Origin: Psychrosphaera saromensis
GTDB taxonomy: Bacteria > Pseudomonadota > Gammaproteobacteria > Enterobacterales > Alteromonadaceae
Length of the DNA stretch: 64,000 nt
Direction: 5' to 3'
Assembly (NCBI RefSeq): GCF_002954545.1
Contig: NZ_MSCH01000003.1
Location: 3,139,991 to 3,203,990, forward strand
Notes under the pieces: generated by a model
Database searches by the model: none
What the model saw: the letters and a program-made list of their open reading frames with translations, nothing else
What the model was told of the DNA's origin: nothing
Shown here: one piece after another, positions 56,940-64,000 of the stretch
How positions within the stretch are numbered: position 1 is the stretch's first letter
Layout: each line of letters begins with the position of its first letter
Program-made: the position numbers and the translations under genes

Positions 56940-57719
56940 CTATTTATTCGTGAAACCATTAACTTCGGCTAATTCTTTATCTAATTCTGCTAGTTTATTT
57001 TTCATTAGCTCATGCGCCGCATCAGCAACTTTTCTAACTTCTGCTTTATCGTCACTATCAACCGCCATTTCAGGTAAATACTCAATGATATATTTTCCGT
57101 TATTCCAACGGTTAAGCTTAACTTGATTATGCGTGGTACTGATCACAACAGGAACAAGTGGAACACCAGCCATATTCGCCGTATAAAAAGCACCTAACTT
57201 AAACTTTAATAAACCACGACCGTTTGAACGAGTACCTTCTGGGAATAACCAAACTGATATTTTTTTCTGTTTAATTTTGGCAGCAGCCTGGCCAATTGTG
57301 CCGTGAGCTTTAGTTCGGTTGCCTCTATCAATCAGTATGTTGCCCGACAACCAATATACTTGACCAAAAAATGGTGCCCATTTAAGACTTTTTTTACCCA
57401 TGCTTACTGTATTTTTACGCACTGCATTTGAAACGGTAAAAATATCGTAAGTATTTTGATGATTACCTATATAAACAACTGGGTGATCTTTAACGTTTTC
57501 AAGACCTCTAACTTCATAGCTCAGTCCTAAGAATCGGCAAAACCAACCATATGTATTAGCCACAACTTTTACATTATTACGACGAAATGGTCGAATGATT
57601 AAATACGTTAATAAATACACAGTCGACAATATAAAAAATATTGCCATTATAAATAATCTAATTATTCCTAACACAAATGAAGCTCCCAATAATTTAAGGC
57701 CGCATTGTAACAAACTCAT
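56940..57719 (-). CDS. plsC: 1-acyl-sn-glycerol-3-phosphate acyltransferase
   Basis: A 259-residue inner-membrane acyltransferase producing phosphatidic acid. The catalytic HX4D is NHQNTYD (H87, D92). VSMGKKSLKWAPFFGQVYWL, DRGNRTKAHGTI and WLFPEGTRSNGRGLL are conserved with E. coli PlsC. Two N-terminal hydrophobic segments (about 10-43) anchor it. It lies downstream of parC, the same order as in E. coli, but separated from it by a terminator. Confidence 0.94.
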   Translation of the reverse strand: MSLLQCGLKLLGASFVLGIIRLFIMAIFFILSTVYLLTYLIIRPFRRNNVKVVANTYGWFCRFLGLSYEVRGLENVKDHPVVYIGNHQNTYDIFTVSNAVRKNTVSMGKKSLKWAPFFGQVYWLSGNILIDRGNRTKAHGTIGQAAAKIKQKKISVWLFPEGTRSNGRGLLKFKLGAFYTANMAGVPLVPVVISTTHNQVKLNRWNNGKYIIEYLPEMAVDSDDKAEVRKVADAAHELMKNKLAELDKELAEVNGFTNK

Positions 57720-57793
57720 GCTACAGCGGTAATCTTTATTAGCAATTTAATGTGATTGGCATTAAAAATGGCTAATGAAATTCTAAGTAATAA

Positions 57794-57823
57794 AAAAGCC
57801 CTTATCAAATATAAGAGCTTTAA
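57794..57823 (-). terminator. parC terminator
   Basis: On the minus strand AAAGCTCTTAT-ATTTG-ATAAGGGCTTT (one G-T pair) is followed by TTT. It lies just after the parC stop. Confidence 0.82.
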
Positions 57824-57851
57824 ATAATGTTAATCAAGGTTCATAACTAAA

Positions 57852-60167
57852 CTATTCACTCAAAGGTGGATTAGGTTCGTTAACCACTTCTGTTGACTCA
57901 GAAGCTGAATTTTTAAACTCAATTTCAACCAAATCAACGCGCTGTAAGCCTCTAGGCAATTTACTGCCTCGACGTCCACGATCACCTTGGTAATGTTCTA
58001 AATCTTTTTGTGTCAGTGTTAACTTACGTTTACCGGCATGTAATACAACCATCCCATCTTCTGGCACAACAATTATCTGTTTTACATACTCTTCACGACT
58101 TGCCGCACGAGCAGATGGAACATTAATGATTTTGTTGCCTTTGCCTTTGGCTAACATAGGTAAGTCTTTTAATGGGAAGACCAACATACGCCCTTCGTTG
58201 GAAATAGCCAAACATAGGTCTGTATCAATATTTAATACTTTTTGCGGCTCAGCCAGTTTTGCGCCCGTAGGCAATCTAACCAATGCTTTACCCGCTTTTT
58301 GACGAGTTAACATGTCTGAGAAAGTACAAATAAAGCCATAACCTGCATCAGAAGCGATTAAGTACTTCTGATCTTCTTTAGACATAATTGTATGTTCTAT
58401 CGTCTCACCAGCAACAATACTAAAGCGACCACTTAATGGTTCACCTTGGCTTCTGGCAGACGGTAATGTGTGTGCGTCGGTGCTAAAGCTACGCCCTGAA
58501 CTATCAATGAAGACAACCGGCTGATTACTCTTACCTTTAGCTGAAGACTTATAACCATCGCCAGATTTATAACTTAAGTTGTCTACGTCTATATCATGCC
58601 CTTTGGCACAACGAGCCCAACCATTATCAGAAACAACAACCGTTACTGACTCACTTGGAACTAAGTCTTTCGCTGAAATTGCTTTTGCTTCGTTTCTTAC
58701 CACTAATGGAGAACGTCTATCGTCACCATATTTTTCAGCGTCTGCAGTAATTTCTTTTTTCAACAAGTTGTTCATTTTAACGCGTGAGCCTAACAAGCTC
58801 TCTAGCTGTTCACGTTCTTTTTCTAATTCGTCTTGCTCACCACGAATTTTCATTTCTTCTAATTTAGCTAATTGACGTAACTTTAATTCAAGAATAGATT
58901 CAGCTTGAACTTCAGTAATGCCAAACCGTTCCATCAATACAGGTTTTGGTTTGTCATTCGCACGAATTATTTCAATCACTTCATCTATGTTTAAGAATGC
59001 GACTAATAACCCAGCTAAAATATGTAAGCGTGATAACACTTTTTCTAAACGGAAGTTTAAACGACGTGTTACTACGTCACGACGGTATTCTAACCACTCA
59101 GTTAAAATGGTTTTTAACCCTTTCACTTTCGGTAAACCGTCTAAACCAAGCATGTTTAAATTAACACGGTAGTTTTTCTCTAAATCGGTTGATGCAAATA
59201 AATGCTGCATAACTGGCGCAATATCAACACGATTTGAACGAGGAATTATCACAATACGCGTTGGATTTTCGTGGTCTGACTCGTCACGTAAATCCGTTAC
59301 CATAGGTAACTTTTTCGCCGTCATTTGAGCCGCAATTTGTTCTAATACTTTACCGCCAGAAACCTGATGAGGTAAGGCTGTAATAACAATATCGCCATTT
59401 TCTTCTACGTAGGTAGCGCGCATTTTAATGCTGCCTTTACCGGTTTCGTAAATTCTAGCGATATCGGCTGATGGCGTAATAATTTCCGCTTCAGTTGGAT
59501 AATCTGGACCTTTTACATACACCATTAAATCTTCTAACGACGCACTAGGATCTTTTAATAAGTGAATACACGCTTCAGCAACTTCTCTCGTATTATGAGG
59601 CGGAACATCCGTTGCCATACCAACCGCAATACCGGTGATACCATTTAATAGTATATGAGGTAAACGTGCTGGAAGGATTTTAGGTTCATCCATAGTGCCA
59701 TCAAAGTTTGGTACCCAGTCACTGGTGCCTTGATTAATTTCTGATAACAGTAATTCACTAAATTTGGATAAACGAGCTTCGGTATAACGCATGGCAGCAA
59801 ATGACTTAGGATCATCCGCCGCACCCCAGTTACCTTGACCGTCTACTAAAGGATAACGATATGAAAAAGGCTGAGCCATTAACACCATAGCTTCGTAACA
59901 AGCACTATCACCATGCGGATGATACTTACCTAATACGTCACCAACGGTACGAGCTGATTTTTTATACTTAGCATTTGCAGATAAACCTAATTCTGACATT
60001 GCATAAATAATTCGGCGTTGAACAGGTTTTAATCCGTCACCTATATGCGGTAACGCTCGGTCCATAATGACGTACATCGAGTAATTTAAATATGCATCCT
60101 CGGTGAACTTCCTTAATGGCAGCTGTTCTATTCCATCACTACTTATTGTCGTAGTTGCCTCTGTCAT
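57852..60167 (-). CDS. parC: DNA topoisomerase IV subunit A
   Basis: A 771-residue type IIA topoisomerase subunit that decatenates replicated chromosomes with ParE. The breakage-reunion domain has [28 protein letters not shown] and catalytic Y128 in AMRYTEARL. The quinolone-region residues S88 and E92 (E. coli S80, E84) are the wild-type, sensitive-type residues. The C-terminal beta-pinwheel follows (about 500-740). The start has AAAGG 8 nt before the ATG. It is 30 nt downstream of the TPR-GGDEF gene, so co-transcription is possible. Confidence 0.96.
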   Translation of the reverse strand: MTEATTTISSDGIEQLPLRKFTEDAYLNYSMYVIMDRALPHIGDGLKPVQRRIIYAMSELGLSANAKYKKSARTVGDVLGKYHPHGDSACYEAMVLMAQPFSYRYPLVDGQGNWGAADDPKSFAAMRYTEARLSKFSELLLSEINQGTSDWVPNFDGTMDEPKILPARLPHILLNGITGIAVGMATDVPPHNTREVAEACIHLLKDPSASLEDLMVYVKGPDYPTEAEIITPSADIARIYETGKGSIKMRATYVEENGDIVITALPHQVSGGKVLEQIAAQMTAKKLPMVTDLRDESDHENPTRIVIIPRSNRVDIAPVMQHLFASTDLEKNYRVNLNMLGLDGLPKVKGLKTILTEWLEYRRDVVTRRLNFRLEKVLSRLHILAGLLVAFLNIDEVIEIIRANDKPKPVLMERFGITEVQAESILELKLRQLAKLEEMKIRGEQDELEKEREQLESLLGSRVKMNNLLKKEITADAEKYGDDRRSPLVVRNEAKAISAKDLVPSESVTVVVSDNGWARCAKGHDIDVDNLSYKSGDGYKSSAKGKSNQPVVFIDSSGRSFSTDAHTLPSARSQGEPLSGRFSIVAGETIEHTIMSKEDQKYLIASDAGYGFICTFSDMLTRQKAGKALVRLPTGAKLAEPQKVLNIDTDLCLAISNEGRMLVFPLKDLPMLAKGKGNKIINVPSARAASREEYVKQIIVVPEDGMVVLHAGKRKLTLTQKDLEHYQGDRGRRGSKLPRGLQRVDLVEIEFKNSASESTEVVNEPNPPLSE

Positions 60168-60197
60168 TACCTAAACCTTTTCTTTCTTAAATTATTA

Positions 60198-62456
60198 TTA
60201 ACAAAAATCCATTGCTTGGGTGATATTACCACCTTTGGCTTTTGCCTTATCTAACGCGTTTTTCACATCATCTTTTATTGCATCTATATTTTTATTACTA
60301 TAACAATAACTTACACCGAATGATGCGGACAAATTAATACCTAAATTGTCTATGTAAAACTTATTGCTATTTAACTCTTTTCGTAACACTTCTGCCAGTG
60401 AAAATGCTTGTTTTAAGCTAAAATCTTTGGCTATTACGATAAACTTATCACCTGATAACCTAACTAAAAACTTATTACTGCCTAAACGAGAGTCTAATCT
60501 GGCAACCACTAAAGCTAATAATTTATCGCCTAATTCAAAGCCTAACTTGTCATTTACCTTACGCATATTGTCGATATCAAACATGATAAGACTAAAAGGC
60601 GTGTTATTTTGCATCAGCAATTTAACATGTTTAATAAAGTAATTATGATTGTTAGCGCCACTTACCGGGTCTAAAAATATACGTTTTGATTTTCTCGGTC
60701 TAAACAATCTTAATATAAGGTAGACGAAAGCAAACAACAGAATAACACTAACGGCCAATAATTCTTTGTTGTTATACAAAGAATTTATAAAGTCTTCTTT
60801 TGGTTGACTCAACTTATCATTTTGTTTTTTATATTCAAGTAGTTGCTTTTGAACTTCCGCTAACTCTTCTTTAGCTTGAGCCACATCATACTTATAATTA
60901 GCCATGAGAAAATCTAATTTAATCGTCGTGCTGGTTTCTTGTTGTGCCAATTTGCTATCTAACGACTTCTTAAACAACTGGATGCCAGATTGCTTTTTGC
61001 CATTTAATACTAACCAATTCGACTTTAGATCCAATAACTTAATAGCTAAATCTTGTTTCGCTTTTTCGTCCTCAATATCGCTCATATCTAGATTGTCTAA
61101 AATATTTAACGCTTGTTTATATTGAGAGGTGCCAGCTAATACTTGAGCTTTGGCTAACTGGTAATCGCGTTTGTCTTTCACTGTGGTGAGGAAACGTTCT
61201 AAACGTTTTGCCGCTTTCAATAATGGCTTAGCATTATTGAATTTATTTTGTACCGCATAAGTATCAATCAAACGAACAATGGCAACCATTTGCTGTTCTT
61301 GATTTCGCGATTTAACCGCTAACTTATAGGCTCTTTCTAATTCTTGTTCCGCGTTTACGTATTGCTCAGCGGTTTTAAAATTCTCACTTAAGCGCAATCG
61401 CAGACTGGCTTCGACACTGTAATATTTTTTCTCTGCGACTAAGTCGACCACATTAATAAGTGTTCTTGTTGCATTTAAGTGCTGACCTATATCTTGCTGC
61501 TGTTTGGCTAACATAATCGAGGCTTCAATTAACAAGCCTAAGTCATCTTGGGCAGCTAAAAGATCTCGTGCTTCATGTTGCCAATATAGGATTTTATCTT
61601 TGTCTGACAAAGTTACATAAATCTCTGACAATTGTAATGCACTGAGTATTGATTGGCGGCTTAAATCGTTAGTCACCGCCAGTTTGTTACCCTCGGTTAA
61701 ATACCTAACCGCATTAAAGAAATCATTTTTCTGACTTAATATTTGCGCTTTTTTCTCAAGTACCGTGATTTTTTGAACTATGTCCAAGTCCGATAATGGT
61801 AACGTTTCTAACTGAGCTAACGCAGTATCTAGCTCAGATAAAGCAAGGTGTACTTCAGATAACGCAAGGCTAAATTGGAATTTTTGCTCAGGGCTAATAT
61901 TAACGTCGGGAGCAATACTAACGTCAGGCATAACACTAAGGTTAGGAATCGCACTAAGGTCAGGTATAACATCAAGCTTAGGAATAACGGTAACGTCTGG
62001 AATAGTATTAATCTGGGGAATAGTATTAAGCTGTGGACCAGAACTATCCTCCTGGCTGTCTTTAGTATCTATATTTAAAGCAAGGGGGTCATTTTTATCA
62101 AGCGTATCACGAGCGGTAAGATCTAGATTGATATTAAAATCTGTATTTGGATCTAGCTTGTTAGTTGTTTCGTCATTTGGGCTAGGGAAGTGATTTATTT
62201 GAAACTGTTTAAACGCATTAAGTACATCTTCCGGTTCAGTGGCTAAAAATTCATCTTTATAAGCTAGCAACTCATCGAGTGTCGCAAAACGAGGAATTAT
62301 TCCACCTTCAGATACATTCTCTATAACCTGCTCTTGTTTTTGAGCACTTAACGAGGTGACTTTTACTTTCTTTTTTTCAGCCGATTGACTGTCACATGCC
62401 ACTGCCAAAGCAGACAAACAAATAACAACAATAGATAACGTTCGTAAATTAACCAT
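60198..62456 (-). CDS. TPR lipoprotein with degenerate GGDEF domain and hexapeptide repeat
   Basis: A 752-residue protein. Lipoprotein signal with lipobox LAVAC (Cys21), then an acidic linker, eight hexapeptide repeats (residues 143-190, pattern xxxIPx), a TPR-type helical region (about 195-520), a membrane helix (about 565-585, LLAVSVILLFAFVYLILRLF) and a C-terminal GGDEF fold. The metal site FDIDNMRKVNDKLG is kept, but the active loop reads RLSGDKF instead of GGDEF, with Lys for the catalytic Glu, so cyclase activity is doubtful. It may act as a c-di-GMP or GTP effector. The ATG at 62456 follows a TTG at 62459. It is co-directional with parC (30 nt apart). Confidence 0.88.
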   Translation of the reverse strand: MVNLRTLSIVVICLSALAVACDSQSAEKKKVKVTSLSAQKQEQVIENVSEGGIIPRFATLDELLAYKDEFLATEPEDVLNAFKQFQINHFPSPNDETTNKLDPNTDFNINLDLTARDTLDKNDPLALNIDTKDSQEDSSGPQLNTIPQINTIPDVTVIPKLDVIPDLSAIPNLSVMPDVSIAPDVNISPEQKFQFSLALSEVHLALSELDTALAQLETLPLSDLDIVQKITVLEKKAQILSQKNDFFNAVRYLTEGNKLAVTNDLSRQSILSALQLSEIYVTLSDKDKILYWQHEARDLLAAQDDLGLLIEASIMLAKQQQDIGQHLNATRTLINVVDLVAEKKYYSVEASLRLRLSENFKTAEQYVNAEQELERAYKLAVKSRNQEQQMVAIVRLIDTYAVQNKFNNAKPLLKAAKRLERFLTTVKDKRDYQLAKAQVLAGTSQYKQALNILDNLDMSDIEDEKAKQDLAIKLLDLKSNWLVLNGKKQSGIQLFKKSLDSKLAQQETSTTIKLDFLMANYKYDVAQAKEELAEVQKQLLEYKKQNDKLSQPKEDFINSLYNNKELLAVSVILLFAFVYLILRLFRPRKSKRIFLDPVSGANNHNYFIKHVKLLMQNNTPFSLIMFDIDNMRKVNDKLGFELGDKLLALVVARLDSRLGSNKFLVRLSGDKFIVIAKDFSLKQAFSLAEVLRKELNSNKFYIDNLGINLSASFGVSYCYSNKNIDAIKDDVKNALDKAKAKGGNITQAMDFC
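61887..62030 (-). repeat. 18-bp coding repeat x8 (xxxIPx)
   Basis: Units LNTIPQ, INTIPD, VTVIPK, LDVIPD, LSAIPN, LSVMPD, VSIAPD and VNISPE in the periplasmic linker of the TPR-GGDEF lipoprotein. Confidence 0.9.
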
Positions 62457-62680
62457 CAAATAAATACCGAGGTGAAAACCAAGTCCAATAAAACCAAAGA
62501 CGTGATAAGTCTAACATAGGAATTATTCTGCAAGTAACTGCTATTTTTTAACTCATTAAAATCTTTCTACCGCAAATCCCCACAGGGCCAATATAGATAA
62601 AGTTTGTTACTACAAACTTTTTATTTTGTCATTTAATCTACTTTTCAGATGAAACTAGGATTTGTCTAGCTTCGCTCATC

Positions 62681-62929
62681 TTATTGATCCGTTTGAATAA
62701 GTTGTAGTTTTTTTATTCGGGATAGCTTTTTAATTGCCATTTCGCGCTTAGTGGCTGCACTTCTATCTGGCGAATCTTCGCTGTAAACCATCTCTACCGG
62801 GATACGAACCCGAGTGTACTTTGCTGCGGTACCTTTATTATGCTCGGCTAAGCGTCTTGCTTTATCTGTTGTGATCCCAGTATACAAAGTGTCATCTGCA
62901 CAACGTAACACATATACAAACCAACTCAT
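62681..62929 (-). CDS. GIY-YIG nuclease superfamily protein (YhbQ-like)
   Basis: An 82-residue single-domain protein. WFVYVLRCADDTLYTGITTD holds the VYV/YTG form of the GIY-YIG motif, followed by RRLAEHNKGTAAKYTR with conserved Arg and the Glu in PVEMVYSEDS. This UPF0213/YhbQ class has a weak nuclease fold; its role is unknown. It stands alone. Confidence 0.9.
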   Translation of the reverse strand: MSWFVYVLRCADDTLYTGITTDKARRLAEHNKGTAAKYTRVRIPVEMVYSEDSPDRSAATKREMAIKKLSRIKKLQLIQTDQ

Positions 62930-63195
62930 TTAATCCAATCCATTCAAAGTACCTTAAGATAACGATTGGCTGGGATTAACTTCCACCAGCGTAAAGCTCA
63001 ACACTGTAATTGATGGATTATAATTTGTCTCAAGAAATTTAAGTTAACATCCTTTTAGCCTAGGTATAGGGGTTGCCCTATTTTTATCCAACTTAGTACT
63101 AAAGCTGCCATTGAAAGATTGCCTTTATCGCTTTATTACTGTACCTTTCATCGCCTTTTGGCCTCCCGTCAAATTAATTACAATAGTGAGAATAT
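62930..63195. other. Divergent promoter region between the GIY-YIG gene and rhlE
   Basis: 266 nt with no supported ORF. It should carry both promoters. No operator is recognised. Confidence 0.4.
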
Positions 63196-64000
63196 ATGCT
63201 TTTTTCTGAATTAGGTCTAAATCCAAAAATCTTAACAGCTGTTAGTGAAAAGGGTTACGACACACCAACACCTATTCAGCAACAAGCGATTCCGGCAGTA
63301 TTAAGTGGCAAAGACGTTATGGCTGCCGCCCAAACCGGTACAGGTAAAACCGCTGGTTTCACTCTACCTCTATTGCATTTATTGTCTCAAGGCGAGAAAG
63401 CCAAACCGAATCACGTAAGAGCTTTAGTGCTAACACCAACACGTGAATTAGCAGCTCAGGTTGCAGAAAGTGTTGAAATGTACGGTAAAGACTTACCTTT
63501 ACGTTCACATGTAGTTTTTGGTGGTGTGAAAATAAACCCTCAACTTATGGCGCTTAGAAAAGGCGTTGATATTTTGGTGGCAACTCCTGGTCGTTTAATT
63601 GATTTGTTTAATCAAAACGCGATTAAATTTAATGACCTAGAAGTACTTATTTTAGATGAAGCTGACCGTATGTTAGATATGGGCTTTATCCATGACATTA
63701 AACGTATCTTAAAAGTACTACCTAAAAAACGTCAAAATCTTATGTTCTCTGCGACCTTCTCTGACGATATTCGTGACTTGGCAAAGGGTCTAATTAACGA
63801 TCCTGTTGAAATTTCAGTAACACCAAGAAACGAAACAGCTAAAACGGTTGAGCAGTGGATAATTCCTGTAGACCAAAGTAAAAAATCTAAATTACTGATC
63901 AAACTTATTAAACAAAACGATTGGCAACAAGTGTTAGTTTTCTCAAGAACCAAACATGGTGCGAACCGTTTAACTAAAGTACTAGAAAGTAAGAATATTA
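63196..64000 (+). CDS. rhlE: DEAD-box RNA helicase RhlE (3' end outside window)
   Basis: 268 codons are visible with no stop. The DEAD-box set is intact: Q motif [10 protein letters not shown], motif [13 protein letters not shown], Ia PTRELAAQ, Ib [26 protein letters not shown], and the start of the RecA2 domain [15 protein letters not shown] (motif IV). The start [20 protein letters not shown] and the LPLLHLLS spacing fit RhlE, which unwinds RNA in ribosome assembly and RNA decay, often at low temperature. GTGAG precedes the ATG at 63196. Confidence 0.93.
   Translation, partial: MLFSELGLNPKILTAVSEKGYDTPTPIQQQAIPAVLSGKDVMAAAQTGTGKTAGFTLPLLHLLSQGEKAKPNHVRALVLTPTRELAAQVAESVEMYGKDLPLRSHVVFGGVKINPQLMALRKGVDILVATPGRLIDLFNQNAIKFNDLEVLILDEADRMLDMGFIHDIKRILKVLPKKRQNLMFSATFSDDIRDLAKGLINDPVEISVTPRNETAKTVEQWIIPVDQSKKSKLLIKLIKQNDWQQVLVFSRTKHGANRLTKVLESKNI

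Noticed and set aside
58579-59172. Several plus-strand ORFs within parC
   Set aside because: All are antisense shadows of a highly conserved essential gene.
1-64000. tRNA, rRNA, insertion sequences or prophage
   Set aside because: No complete tRNA cloverleaf, rRNA conserved sequence, transposase, integrase or phage structural gene was found by reading both strands.

Overview
The window reads as a chromosomal segment of a low-GC marine gammaproteobacterium of the Alteromonadales, most like the Colwelliaceae (Colwellia/Thalassotalea). The evidence is the protein set: close relatives of E. coli HisF, FadR, NhaB, ParC, PlsC and RsmE/GshB/YqgE/RuvX, a System I cytochrome c maturation operon, NhaB sodium/proton antiport, and the ArgH(A) fusion known from marine gammaproteobacteria. 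The genus is an inference. I see no phage, plasmid, insertion sequence, complete tRNA, rRNA or CRISPR array. Most of the window is housekeeping chromosome.

Layout. 1-8.4 kb: partial M61 peptidase, M23 peptidase with a duplicated 6-pyruvoyl-tetrahydropterin-synthase-like protein, a DUF2007 protein, an unlisted 55-residue ORF, a DUF6436 protein with a chemotaxis transducer, GloA and malic enzyme. 8.7-19.4 kb: a solitary hisF, a soluble PQQ-type sugar dehydrogenase with a DUF3025 protein, M28 peptidase, alpha/beta hydrolase, several conserved unknowns, an RNase D-like exonuclease and a MepB protein with an internal repeat. 19.5-28.6 kb: scoAB CoA transferase, a VF530 protein, an ABC-2 exporter, rsmE-gshB-yqgE-ruvX, and a cyclic-nucleotide-binding protein. 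28.7-31.0 kb: ilvIH. 31.2-39.5 kb: ccmABCDEFGHI followed by mlaA on the minus strand. 39.7-48 kb: a BamE-like lipoprotein and the arginine cluster argCBFGH(A)-argA, preceded by two correctly spaced ArgR boxes. 48-51.5 kb: DUF1289 protein, fadR with a candidate FadR operator, nhaB and dsbB. 51.9-56.4 kb: a small secreted protein with three identical 16-residue repeats, then a 1304-residue propeller-GGDEF-EAL sensor. 56.5-64 kb: rraB, plsC, parC, a TPR lipoprotein with a degenerate GGDEF domain, a GIY-YIG protein and the start of rhlE.

The most unusual locus is 51858-52307. It encodes a signal peptide, an orphan subtilisin-propeptide-like (I9) domain and three tandem copies of a 16-residue peptide. 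Apart from the last codon of copy 3, all nucleotide differences between the copies are synonymous, so the peptide sequence itself appears to be under selection. A large periplasmic-propeller c-di-GMP sensor follows as a separate transcription unit.

A second theme is many short degenerate tandem repeats. Heptamer and octamer arrays lie between genes (9482-9814, 31007-31200), and 12-18-bp repeats occur inside or at the ends of coding regions (MepB, CcmE, GshB, a basic small protein, two lipoproteins). This looks like a lineage-wide slippage or expansion process acting on unstructured tails.
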